From the NCBI GenBank assembly GCA_964494385.1, contig CAZBSE010000034.1, positions 1 to 10,068 of the forward strand: a DNA stretch of 10,068 bases, given 5' to 3'. The stretch comes from CAZBSE01 sp964494385 (GTDB lineage: Bacteria; Actinomycetota; Humimicrobiia; Humimicrobiales; Humimicrobiaceae). Both the position numbers and the translations under genes were made by a program. Of this stretch, positions 1-6,922 are shown piece after piece (positions within the stretch are counted from its first letter, which is position 1; each line of letters opens with the position of its first letter). The notes below the pieces were generated by a model. That model worked only from the letters and a program-made list of their open reading frames with translations, did no database searches and had not been told where the DNA came from.

Positions 1-494
1 TCTTCGGCAGCTTCTTCAGTTTCTCCAATTTCTCCGGTTTTTCTTACTGCATTTATATCTATAGTGACATAACTGCTTCCAGCGTCCTGATACAGATAAA
101 TAGATAAATAATATTCACTGTCCTGTGCATCAACATAAAAATCGGACCAGTCATCATAATCGCTGGAAGATATCGAATCTATCTGCCAGTTCTTCTCTAA
201 TTCACCCTCATACCAGTCAGCTAGCTGTATGATTTCACCATCAAATCCCATATTAATATAATACGACACCGCCCCGTCAGTTATCTCTTTTATGGATTCA
301 TTAATATCAGCCTGGCTATGTATAGGAACGGTTCCGGGAAAACCAGCAGGCAGACCTACTGTTGTTTCCGGCTCTTCCCCGCCGGCTTCTTTAGATTCTT
401 CTATTACTTCAGATGCTCTATCCGTGATTTTGCTGCAGCCGAAAACCAAAATCAATATAAATATTACAGTTATGAATACAAATGCCTTTTTCAT
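1..494 (-). CDS. Exported lipoprotein of unknown function, C-terminus cut by window edge
   Basis: The visible 164 residues start at an ATG preceded by a strong GGAGGGG ribosome site six bases upstream (501-507). Residues 1-20 are a lipoprotein signal: two lysines, a hydrophobic core and a lipobox ending LVFGC, with Cys20 as the lipidated residue. An acidic linker follows (about 21-45). A compact domain then begins near LPAGFPGTVP and contains ADWYEGELEKNW and a strand-rich end, YLSIYLYQDAGSSYV. From memory, this 'FPG ... WYxxxLxxxGW' layout recurs in uncharacterised bacterial exported proteins, but no function is known to me. The last visible residues (ETEEAAE) look like a second acidic linker, so another domain may lie beyond the edge. 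It follows the 577-1920 gene on the same strand after 82 bases and could be cotranscribed with it. The lipoprotein call is firm; the function is unknown. Confidence 0.85.
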   Translation of the reverse strand, partial: MKKAFVFITVIFILILVFGCSKITDRASEVIEESKEAGGEEPETTVGLPAGFPGTVPIHSQADINESIKEITDGAVSYYINMGFDGEIIQLADWYEGELEKNWQIDSISSSDYDDWSDFYVDAQDSEYYLSIYLYQDAGSSYVTIDINAVRKTGEIGETEEAAE

Positions 495-576
495 TTATAA
501 CCCCTCCGACAATAATTAAAACTAAACAAAAATTACGATTACACCCCTTTGGTATTCAATCAGGTAATTAAAATCA

Positions 577-1920
577 TTATTTTATCTTCCACGCATGTAC
601 CAGAGGTTCTTCGTTTTCATAATCTCCCCTGAACTCGAATAAATAGATTATTCCACTTTCTCTATCAAAGCTTACCGCCCCCAGATGGCGGAGTTCATGT
701 TCCAAAATATTATAAAGTATACCATCGATGTCTAAAACAGCATATGGCTGCGGCTCATATGGCTCCATTTCTCCTCTGGCGACTCTGGCCAGATCGGACG
801 GATCGTAAAAAATTATCTGGGCCGTAAAATCATCGGACCACCAGCCTCTTTCTCCGGGCCCTTCTTCCGGATATGGCGGTTCCTCCGGCCAAATGGTACC
901 GTCATAAAAACCATACCAGCAATTACCCAGACCTTTAATACCGGCAAATATTACCGCAGTTTTTTCACCGGATGTAATCCAGGCACCTCCGGACCATTCA
1001 TCCGAATGATGATAATTTTCCATGGAATAAAAACCTTCCATATCATCATATACCGACGAATATAAGAGCAGAGGGATATTTGATAAAGAGGAATTGGGCG
1101 ACGGCGGATTACCTTCATTCCACGGACCATAAGCAATTAGCGATGGCCCCTGTGCTCCCTGGCCCCCGTCTCTAAATCTTCCTGTCGCCAGTAATTTTCC
1201 CGGAGTGTTTATAGAAGCCCATCTCTCGTCGATAGCAAAAATATAATCGTTGGTGACATATTTAATCTGACCACCTATTTTCCAGGGTCCCTGTCTTTTA
1301 GGATCAGAAAGGTTCAATTCAAACCATCCATGAGAGGGGCCGCTATCACCTTCCTGCATATGCTGTCCCCAGCAGTAATATAGCTTACCGGTTATCTGCT
1401 CACCCTGTTTTGGTAAATACTCCAGACCCACTCTCGGAATTTCAAGGTAGCCGAATAAATCCCCTCTAATATCACGGAAATCCTGAAGAGTTGCTGCTGT
1501 GTTTAAATCGTTCACATCTTTGGATTCAGATATTACCGGCACAGGTATGCTTATTTCCGATACCTGCTGTTCCCATTCATGCCCTGTCGCAAATATTGAA
1601 CCGGGATACCCATCATCCGGACCTTCGGGATCACCTTCCGGATAGTAGGCAGCAGCTGTTCCTCCCCACTGCCAGCTGGCTTCGCCAAATCCTTCCGGCA
1701 GTCTAAATGCTCCCAGATAGTCAAGTTCCTGCGGCCGAATAAGCCGTCCCCCGGCAGCTGCTGTGGTAGCTTCCTTTGCTGTTTCTCCTATGGCTTCTTC
1801 TCTCTTATCCGTATCCGTACCCACAGCCGCAGAGCCGCACCGGTCAAATAAAGCAGCGCAGGTAAAAAGTATTATGAAGATTGAAAAGATAAATATTAAG
1901 TATAATCTATTTTTTTTCAT
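577..1920 (-). CDS. Secreted or membrane-anchored tryptophan-rich protein, probable beta-propeller, function unknown
   Basis: This gene encodes 447 residues. Residues 1-27 form an N-terminal signal or anchor (KKNRLYL, then an Ile/Phe-rich core). Cys21 follows L-F-T, which is a poor lipobox, so a classical signal peptide or uncleaved anchor is as likely as lipidation. An Ala/Thr/Gly-rich linker reaches about residue 57. The mature part opens with RLIRPQELDYLGAFRLPEGF, then GHEWEQQVSEISIP, and is rich in Trp, Gly and Pro. It ends with strand-like units (LGAVSFDRESGIIYLFEF, PLVHAWKIK) of the kind found in propeller blades. I recall similar openings in uncharacterised exported proteins of environmental bacteria, but I know no activity. 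The ribosome site is weak (AGAAG). The gene is visibly richer in G and C than its AT-rich surroundings. It has its own plausible promoter (1960-1988). A propeller fold is inference. Confidence 0.8.
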   Translation of the reverse strand: MKKNRLYLIFIFSIFIILFTCAALFDRCGSAAVGTDTDKREEAIGETAKEATTAAAGGRLIRPQELDYLGAFRLPEGFGEASWQWGGTAAAYYPEGDPEGPDDGYPGSIFATGHEWEQQVSEISIPVPVISESKDVNDLNTAATLQDFRDIRGDLFGYLEIPRVGLEYLPKQGEQITGKLYYCWGQHMQEGDSGPSHGWFELNLSDPKRQGPWKIGGQIKYVTNDYIFAIDERWASINTPGKLLATGRFRDGGQGAQGPSLIAYGPWNEGNPPSPNSSLSNIPLLLYSSVYDDMEGFYSMENYHHSDEWSGGAWITSGEKTAVIFAGIKGLGNCWYGFYDGTIWPEEPPYPEEGPGERGWWSDDFTAQIIFYDPSDLARVARGEMEPYEPQPYAVLDIDGILYNILEHELRHLGAVSFDRESGIIYLFEFRGDYENEEPLVHAWKIK

Positions 1921-1941
1921 ATTATCTTCTAACGATCGCTG

Positions 1942-1963
1942 TAATAATAGTTATCTATTATTA
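1942..1963. repeat. Perfect 9-bp palindrome overlapping the predicted -10 box and start site
   Basis: TAATAATAG (1942-1950) and CTATTATTA (1955-1963) are exact reverse complements separated by TTAT. The palindrome covers part of the predicted -10 box and the expected transcription start of the 577-1920 gene, which is the position of a repressor operator. Alternatively it is a weak AU-only hairpin in the leader. The regulatory role is inference. Confidence 0.4.
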
Positions 1964-1988
1964 TATAATATTAAATTTACATTTTCAC
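1960..1988 (-). promoter_or_regulatory. Predicted sigma-A-type promoter of the 577-1920 gene
   Basis: Read on the minus strand, GTGAAA (four of six matches to the -35 consensus) is followed by a 17-base spacer and a perfect TATAAT. Transcription would begin near 1953 and give a leader of about 33 bases before the ATG at 1920. The region is AT-rich, so chance TATAAT matches are common; the correct spacing and position raise the call. Confidence 0.45.
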
Positions 1989-2191
1989 AGGTCTTATAAT
2001 TTTTAATTGCTTTTTACCCGTATTTAATGAAATTTCAAATACCATGGAGACAGAGCCAACCTGGGAAGTCCCTCAGAAGGAAGATAAAGATGAGGAAGAA
2101 TCTATCGGAAAAAAGAATAAATTGTTAATAGGACAGCATCTTATTAGTTCATGAAAATCACGAATCTATTTTTTTCATCCTTGCCTGATGA

Positions 2192-2311
2192 GAACGATAT
2201 CAAAAGAACATATATAAATACTATCTCCACCGCTCACAATGTAGAGATAGTATTATATCCACCGGCAATAGAGGCGAAATTGAATTATGGGAAATAAAGA
2301 TTAAATCCTAA
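2192..2311 (+). pseudogene. Possible C-terminal remnant of a WD40-type propeller gene
   Basis: The 468-base gap 1921-2388 has no intact gene. One plus-strand frame, open from 2192 to the TAA at 2309, ends SIISTGNRGEIELWEIK plus three residues. That closely resembles the last strand pair of a WD40 blade (pattern 'STGxxGxIxLWEI'). The frame has no start codon and no ribosome site. An in-frame TGA lies just upstream, and the part before about 2243 has no recognisable similarity. A separate 36-codon ORF at 2044-2154, acidic then lysine-rich (starts METEPTWEVPQ), also lacks a ribosome site and could be part of the same decayed gene. Chance cannot be excluded with so short a match. Confidence 0.3.
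2212..2258. repeat. Strong inverted repeat, 11-bp perfect stem with extended base
   Basis: AATACTATCTC (2217-2227) and GAGATAGTATT (2244-2254) are exact reverse complements around a 16-base loop. Skipping one A (2216) allows four more pairs (2212-2215 with 2255-2258). No T-run follows on either strand, so it is not a standard intrinsic terminator. It lies inside the apparent WD40 remnant and about 130 bases past the stop of the 2389-3426 gene. It could be a decayed insertion, an mRNA 3'-end stabiliser, or a chance structure in AT-rich DNA. Confidence 0.5.
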
Positions 2312-2388
2312 TATAAAAAACTTTATTTAACCTCTCGCTGCATATAAACAAATCTTGGTCCAAGAAAAATTTAACTACTCTTACCGTA

Positions 2389-3426
2389 TTACCAGGTAGC
2401 TCCTCCCTGATGGGTTCCCTTTAAATCAGGTGTAATATTGATTTCGTTTTCCCCTTCTGAGGTCATTATAAAAATGTCATAAAACATAAATTGCATGTCG
2501 TCCCTGTCTGATTCAAAAGCAATCATGGTGCCATCCGGAGAATAACTTGGATACATATCAAGGCCTTGATCATCTGTAAGCTGTTTTGCCTCTCCTGTAC
2601 CGTCAGCGTTCATAATCCATATATCTTCATTACCGCTCCTTCTGGATACGAACACTATACTGCTGCCGTCCGGTGAATAAGAGCCCTGCAAATCGCTGCT
2701 GTCATCACCGGATAATTTTTCTATATTATTACCATCCAGGTCCATAGTAAAAAGACCGATGGTCCCATCTCTTTTACTGGAAAATAAAATAGTATCTCCA
2801 TCCGGTGAATAATGGGGATAACTATTAAAAGTTTCACCGTTTGTAAGGTTTTTCAAATCAGATCCATCAGTATTTACCGTAAATATATCCCTATTCTCCG
2901 TTCCTGCCACGGTTCCCGAAAATACTACACTCTTCCCATCCGGGCTAAAGCTGGGGACCGTATCCCCGCCTTCCTTTTCCACCAATTTGGTTAATTCTTC
3001 CGCTGTAAAATCATATATGAATATATCACTTTCATCACTGTCAATTGCTGAAGAAAAAGCTATTTTGGTGTGTTCGCCGTTCCAGCAGGGATAATAAATA
3101 TCAGAACCGCACTCATAAATCTTTTCAATATTACTGCCGTCAGGCATACATGTAAAAACAGAAAAAGGGCTTCCATGATTAGAGAAAAAGGTTACCTCAT
3201 AAACAGCTTCCTCTGCTTCTGCTTCTTCCTCTACAGCTTCTTCCTCTTCTACGGTTTCCTCTACAGCTTCTTTTTCATCTGTGGAGGGTTCCTCTGTAAT
3301 TTCCTTCTCAGTTTGTTCAATGACTTCTGCTTTCTCATTGCATCCTGCAAGCAGGCTAAAAGCAAAAAATAAACAGAGCAAAGAAGCAGCCGCCATTAAA
3401 GTTTTTAGAATTTTTATAAAAGACAT
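2389..3426 (-). CDS. Lipoprotein with TolB/PD40-type beta-propeller repeats
   Basis: This gene encodes 345 residues. The start is set by AAGGAGG just upstream (3432-3438). The lipobox LLAGC gives lipidated Cys29. Residues about 30-75 are a very acidic Glu/Ala/Val linker, which probably holds the domain away from the membrane. The rest is a propeller. At least four copies of the PD40 motif are visible (FSPDGKSVVFSG, YSPDGDTILFSS, YSPDGSSIVFVS, YSPDGTMIAFES), plus a degenerate first blade (WNGEHTKIAFSS). Between them come IFTVNTDGSDLKNLT, LFTMDLDGNNIEKL and IWIMNADGTGEAKQLT, the usual 'xDGxxxxxLT' linkers. TolB itself is a periplasmic Tol-Pal component with an extra N-terminal domain. That domain is missing here and no tol-pal genes are nearby, so this is a stand-alone surface or periplasmic propeller, probably for binding. 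Its partner is unknown. Confidence 0.85.
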   Translation of the reverse strand: MSFIKILKTLMAAASLLCLFFAFSLLAGCNEKAEVIEQTEKEITEEPSTDEKEAVEETVEEEEAVEEEAEAEEAVYEVTFFSNHGSPFSVFTCMPDGSNIEKIYECGSDIYYPCWNGEHTKIAFSSAIDSDESDIFIYDFTAEELTKLVEKEGGDTVPSFSPDGKSVVFSGTVAGTENRDIFTVNTDGSDLKNLTNGETFNSYPHYSPDGDTILFSSKRDGTIGLFTMDLDGNNIEKLSGDDSSDLQGSYSPDGSSIVFVSRRSGNEDIWIMNADGTGEAKQLTDDQGLDMYPSYSPDGTMIAFESDRDDMQFMFYDIFIMTSEGENEINITPDLKGTHQGGATW

Positions 3427-3646
3427 ATTATCCTCCTTGTAAATTTTTTATTTGTTTTTTTAAGGTTTACCAGATTAAAAGAGGTTTCATCAGTCGTTAA
3501 TATTGTATACTAAAATTAATTAAGTTAGAATAGTTAAAGATAAAAAACAATTTTAAGATAAAATATTTACTGGAAGACAATGAAATAAAAAGTTAAACAC
3601 CATAAAGTCCTGATGGCTTTTTCGTGAAATTTAAACTGGGAGAGAT

Positions 3647-3823
3647 ATGGAAAAACATAAATGCTTATCTTGCGGATATATTTTTGTTGCCAAAGTTGAA
3701 AATCCCGAATTCGGGCCGAAACCGCCGTATGATTTTGATAACCTTCCCGAAGATTGGGTCTGTCCGGATTGCGGAGCATCTAAAAATGAATTTAAAGTCT
3801 GCAAAAAAGATCAATCGGGATAG
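3647..3823 (+). CDS. Rubredoxin
   Basis: This is a 58-residue electron carrier with one iron held by four cysteines. The first iron loop is CLSCGY (Cys6, Cys9) and the second is CPDCG (Cys39, Cys42), preceded by the family hallmark LPEDWV and followed by ASKNEF. Tyr11, Trp37 and Phe49 occupy the usual aromatic-core places. The middle segment between the loops (NPEFGPKPPYDFDN) keeps the conserved Gly and Pro residues. The length is normal for a single-domain rubredoxin. Cys52 near the C-terminus is extra. The ATG follows GGGAG at 3638-3642. Rubredoxins pass electrons to superoxide reductases, rubrerythrins, flavodiiron proteins and others, but no such partner is adjacent, so the redox partner is unknown. 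It converges with the 3891-4682 gene. I am very sure of the family. Confidence 0.95.
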   Translation: MEKHKCLSCGYIFVAKVENPEFGPKPPYDFDNLPEDWVCPDCGASKNEFKVCKKDQSG

Positions 3824-3890
3824 AAATACTCAAAAAATATATCCGCCTGATTAATCATATTAGCATAGCAGTCAATTATTAACTCATTTT

Positions 3891-4682
3891 TTATAAAGCA
3901 GCCGTTTTCTGCTTTCTGTAACGAAGCCACAAAGCAAAACCGGTTACTACGGCGGCCCAGGCTACAACATAAATTTCTACTTGTACATTGGTTAATAATC
4001 CCATACCGAATATGACAGAACTGTAATTTATTATTGCATGTGCTGCAGATGTAATAAGGTAAAACTGCCAGCCCCAGCCCTTGGCCAGACCCCAGCCTGC
4101 CAAAGCGCTTGAAGCGGTGTGAAAGGCCACTATGAAAAATCTTTCCCAGAAAGGAAGCAGTGCAACAAGCAGCCCGGAGATTTTAACTGTTTCCCAGTTC
4201 CAGCCGGATATAAAAAGAGAATTATGAACCCAGACTGCCTCAAATACTCCAAAACCCAGGCCGGCCACTGCCCCTATGACCAGTCCCGTTTTGGGATCAA
4301 TTTTTTTACCTTTCCTCCACCAGTATATGACAACAGGCACCAGTTTAGAACCCTCCTGCACCAGTCCGCTGAGAAGTATGGTGGGTATTGTAGCAAGCAG
4401 CAGCCAGCGTGTAAGAACTGCCTGGCTCCAGAAGTAATTTAGTGCCCTGCTTACCCAGATCTGGAGAGGAACCTGAATAAAAGCAACAGCGGTCCACGAT
4501 AGAACAATACTGCCCGCCAGAACTGCCCAGGGCCGGGGTTTACCTAAAACAGGAGTCCAGTAAGCAGCATACCAGACAGCGCCAAAGACTATTCCCAGAC
4601 CAATGCCTATAAGCAACTGGCTCCACAGGATACCGGGATAAACAAAAGCGGAGATAAAAACACTGCTCATATACTCAAGCAT
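3891..4682 (-). CDS. Multi-pass membrane protein, PrsW/YhfC-like putative intramembrane metalloprotease
   Basis: This gene encodes 263 residues with roughly seven or eight hydrophobic segments. Start choice: AAAGGAGG (4690-4697) lies seven bases before the ATG. The candidate metal or catalytic residues sit within membrane segments in the order seen in PrsW/YhfC-type proteases: GLVQEGSK (Glu110, where PrsW has two acidic residues), GLGFGVFEAV (Glu148), FWERFFIVAFH (Glu180, His188) and SAAHAIINY (His215, Asn219). Family knowledge: PrsW cleaves the anti-sigma factor RsiW in Bacillus subtilis, and YhfC proteins are related predicted proteases without a known substrate. The gene is divergent from the yxlE-yxlF-yxlG-like operon. 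The gene and its membrane topology are firm. The subfamily is less certain because Gln replaces the first Glu of the EExxK-type motif. Confidence 0.65.
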   Translation of the reverse strand: MLEYMSSVFISAFVYPGILWSQLLIGIGLGIVFGAVWYAAYWTPVLGKPRPWAVLAGSIVLSWTAVAFIQVPLQIWVSRALNYFWSQAVLTRWLLLATIPTILLSGLVQEGSKLVPVVIYWWRKGKKIDPKTGLVIGAVAGLGFGVFEAVWVHNSLFISGWNWETVKISGLLVALLPFWERFFIVAFHTASSALAGWGLAKGWGWQFYLITSAAHAIINYSSVIFGMGLLTNVQVEIYVVAWAAVVTGFALWLRYRKQKTAAL

Positions 4683-4836
4683 GAGACATCCTCCTTTAAT
4701 AATTATAGTATAACAACAACAATTATTTTTTATTAAAATTATTATACATTAAAACCTATCTAAGACATAAAAATATTTATAAAAAAACCGGTATGAATTG
4801 CCCTTTATAAATTTCCTCAGTTCTTCATTTTAATTC

Positions 4837-4864
4837 TTCAATTATCCTGTACACGGGGTATAAT
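4837..4864 (+). promoter_or_regulatory. Predicted promoter of the three-gene ABC operon
   Basis: A perfect TATAAT at 4859-4864 lies about 30 bases before the first gene. The upstream hexamer at 4837-4842, TTCAAT, matches -35 in only three positions with a 16-base spacer, so the -35 element is weak. The 211-base gap between the divergent genes (4683-4893) otherwise shows only AT-rich sequence with no coding signal. Confidence 0.35.
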
Positions 4865-4893
4865 ATAAAAATATTAGATACTCTGACAAAGAG

Positions 4894-5139
4894 GTGATCA
4901 AAATACCTGTAACTGAAATAAATCTTGTGGTAGCTGAAATTTTAAAATTTTTACCTTTCCTTATTCCGCTGATGATAATCGAGTACGGCCTTATGGTATT
5001 TGCTCTGGTGCTGCTGTTTAAAAATGAAGCGGCATACTTACCAAAATGGGCATGGGTTCTAATTATTATCTTTTTCAGTATCATCGGGTCGGTGGTTTTC
5101 TTAATAGTAGGCAGGAAGAAAGACAAAGAATATGATTGA
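4894..5139 (+). CDS. Small membrane protein with PLDc_N (phospholipase D nuclease N-terminal) domain, YxlE-like
   Basis: This gene encodes about 81 residues with two membrane helices: LPFLIPLMIIEYGLMVFALV (about 20-39) and WAWVLIIIFFSIIGSVVFLI (about 53-72), then a charged tail, GRKKDKEYD. The pattern 'helix, IEYGLMVFAL, linker, W-helix, GSVVFLIVGRK' is the PLDc_N family, known from the N-termini of cardiolipin synthases and from B. subtilis YxlE. YxlE is reported as a negative regulator of SigY activity. The start is unsettled. AGAGGTGAT (4891-4898) is an excellent ribosome site but contains the GTG itself, so initiation may really be at ATA 4903-4905, or at the GTG with unusual spacing. Its stop overlaps the next gene by eight bases, implying coupled translation with the ATPase and permease. 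Family and operon position agree well. Confidence 0.85.
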   Translation: MIKIPVTEINLVVAEILKFLPFLIPLMIIEYGLMVFALVLLFKNEAAYLPKWAWVLIIIFFSIIGSVVFLIVGRKKDKEYD

Positions 5140-6058
5140 GGTCATAGGACTGAAAAAAAATTACGGCCGCCTTGAAGCATTAAAATCCATCAGCTTTAAA
5201 GTAGACAGCGGTACCGTATTTGGTTTCATCGGACGAAACGGTGCCGGTAAAACCACCACCATGAATATTTTAACCGGATTAATTAGATTCAATCAGGGCA
5301 AGATCTTTATCAAAGGCATGGATTTTTTAAAACATAAGTATAAGCTGGTAAAATTAATGGGATATTTGCCCGAAACCCCGGCTTTCTATAATTATATGAA
5401 CGCATACCAGTACCTGAATTTCATTGGTGAAATCATAGGGTGCAATTCCGGTAAATCCGGTAGTTACACCGCTAAACTCCTGGAAATGGTTAAACTTAAA
5501 AAGCAGGGGAAAAGGCGCATTGGCGGATATTCGAAAGGAATGAAACAGAGGCTGGCACTGGCTGCAGCGTTTATGAACAAGCCTGAGATTCTATTTCTGG
5601 ATGAGCCTGCATCCGCCCTCGATCCTGAAGGAAGGGTGGAAATGCTTGAACTTATAAAGGAACTTAAAGATGAAAAGATTACTATTTTCATATCCACGCA
5701 TATTTTAAACGATGCAGAGAGAGTATGCGATAAAATATGCATCATAGATGAGGGCAGGATACTTCTAACCGAAAACCTGTCCCAGCTGTATAAGACCTAT
5801 ATACAGCCTATTTTTGATATAGAATTCGAGCAAGACCCGGGGGATAAAATTAATTTTCTTAAAAAACTTGGCTGGATTGAAAATATAAAACAAAAGGACA
5901 AAATGATAAGCCTCTATGTTAAAGATATAGATTTTGCCAGAAAAGAAATACTGAAGGAAATCTCGAAGCTTGGTGCCGTAATTTCCAGCTACCGGATAAG
6001 GAAAAGCACGCTGGAAGACATTTTCATAAGAATGGTAAGTAAAAATGAACTCGTTTAA
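5132..6058 (+). CDS. ABC transporter ATP-binding protein, YxlF-like
   Basis: This gene encodes 308 residues. It powers an ABC-2-type exporter with the permease that follows. Walker A is GRNGAGKTT (residues 34-42). The Q-loop region is GYLPETPAFY with Glu81 in place of the Gln, as is common in this subgroup. The signature is YSKGMKQR (133-140), Walker B is ILFLDEP (153-159), the D-loop is SALDP and the H-loop is STH (188-190). After about residue 215 there is an extra C-terminal domain of about 90 residues ending in STLEDIFIRMV, typical of the DrrA/CcmA/YxlF-like group. It overlaps the upstream gene by eight bases and the permease by fourteen, so the three are translated together. The substrate cannot be read from the sequence; relatives export antibiotics, peptides or lipids, or act in stress responses. 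Confidence 0.93.
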   Translation: MIEVIGLKKNYGRLEALKSISFKVDSGTVFGFIGRNGAGKTTTMNILTGLIRFNQGKIFIKGMDFLKHKYKLVKLMGYLPETPAFYNYMNAYQYLNFIGEIIGCNSGKSGSYTAKLLEMVKLKKQGKRRIGGYSKGMKQRLALAAAFMNKPEILFLDEPASALDPEGRVEMLELIKELKDEKITIFISTHILNDAERVCDKICIIDEGRILLTENLSQLYKTYIQPIFDIEFEQDPGDKINFLKKLGWIENIKQKDKMISLYVKDIDFARKEILKEISKLGAVISSYRIRKSTLEDIFIRMVSKNELV

Positions 6059-6812
6059 GGCTTACTTTAAAAAAGAGATACTGGAATCAGTCAGAACCAA
6101 TAAATACCTTATCCTGTTTGTGGGTATTGTTTTCTGGGCCCTGCTGGATCCCCTGATGCTAAAGCTCATGCCTCTGCTTTTAAGTAATTATTTGCCCGCT
6201 GATATGTCGGCCCTGTTTTCGGATTTTACCCGTGATACCGCTTTCCAGAGTTTTTTAAAGGACCTGTTCCAGATCGGCACAATTTTTATCGCATTTACCC
6301 TGATGGGACTAATTTCAAATGAAGTCTACCATAAAAGACTGGTTTTCCCTTATTCCAGGGGAGCGGAACCCGCAGGAATCGTACTGGCAAAATATATCCA
6401 TTACGCTCTGATACTCTCTGTCTTTATACTTATAGCTTTCCTGACCAATTATTTTTACATAAACCATCTTTTTGAGGGAGGAATTGTATCAATTGTAATT
6501 GTATTAAAATCATCCCTCCTCTATATCATATATTACTGCCTGCTGCTTTCTATCCTCCTATTTTTCAGCAGTGTATTTAAAAGAAGTCTGGTTTCCGGGA
6601 TTACGGTACTTGTATTGAGTTACAGCCTGAGCATTTTTAATCAATTTAAATCCATAAGGACATATTTCCCAAATTACCTGCTGCTTGAGGCAACCGACAT
6701 TAGATATATTTTCGACAAATCCGTAATTCCCATCATAATTATTTCATTCTGTATAATTATAATCCTGGTTTTCTTTTCAATACTCCGCATGAGAAAAATT
6801 GATATTGCATAA
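6045..6812 (+). CDS. ABC-2-type transporter permease, YxlG-like
   Basis: This gene encodes 255 residues. An amphipathic N-terminus (NSFKAYFKKEILESVRTNKY) is typical of ABC-2 permeases, where it docks on the membrane face next to the ATPase. Six hydrophobic segments follow, at about 21-47, 72-92, 115-137, 146-174, 180-198 and 226-247, giving the standard six-helix layout. The first loop carries an extracytoplasmic segment (about 48-71). The coding region begins inside the ATPase gene (14-base overlap) and has no strong ribosome site, so reinitiation after the ATPase is likely. It probably forms a dimer with two copies of the 5132-6058 ATPase. The order PLDc_N protein, ATPase, permease is that of yxlE-yxlF-yxlG. 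The substrate is unknown. Confidence 0.85.
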   Translation: MNSFKAYFKKEILESVRTNKYLILFVGIVFWALLDPLMLKLMPLLLSNYLPADMSALFSDFTRDTAFQSFLKDLFQIGTIFIAFTLMGLISNEVYHKRLVFPYSRGAEPAGIVLAKYIHYALILSVFILIAFLTNYFYINHLFEGGIVSIVIVLKSSLLYIIYYCLLLSILLFFSSVFKRSLVSGITVLVLSYSLSIFNQFKSIRTYFPNYLLLEATDIRYIFDKSVIPIIIISFCIIIILVFFSILRMRKIDIA

Positions 6813-6836
6813 AAATGCATGAAAACTAAAATTCTA

Positions 6837-6860
6837 CCCGAAAGGATAAACGCTTCCGGA
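6837..6860 (-). terminator. Possible weak intrinsic terminator of the methyltransferase-like gene
   Basis: On the minus strand, TCCGGAAG pairs with CTTTCGGG (two G-U pairs) around an eight-base loop, about 60 bases past the stop at 6923. The following sequence is only moderately T-rich (GTAGAATTTTAGTTTTC), so efficiency would be low. On the plus strand the stem has mismatches and no T-run, so it does not clearly serve the permease gene. Confidence 0.3.
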
Positions 6861-6922
6861 TGATACTCATGATCAGGTTCTTCCTCCCGTTATGCAATTT
6901 AATGTCTTTCTGACCTGAGCTT

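Noticed and set aside
2353..2365. Short palindrome TCTTGG-T-CCAAGA after the propeller lipoprotein gene as a terminator.
   Set aside because: The loop would be a single base and there is no T-run; at most a protein-binding dyad, and too short to support.
3215..3300. Repetitive CTTCTTCCTC-type DNA as a possible repeat array.
   Set aside because: It is the coding sequence of the Glu/Ala-rich linker of the propeller lipoprotein, not a separate repeat element.
3604..3626. AAAGTC-CTGAT-GGCTTT followed by T-run as a terminator upstream of the rubredoxin gene.
   Set aside because: The stem is only about six pairs with a G-U, and nothing known is transcribed into it on the plus strand.
4842..5126. 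Minus-strand 94-codon ORF.
   Set aside because: It is antisense to the PLDc_N-type gene, which has family similarity and operon context.
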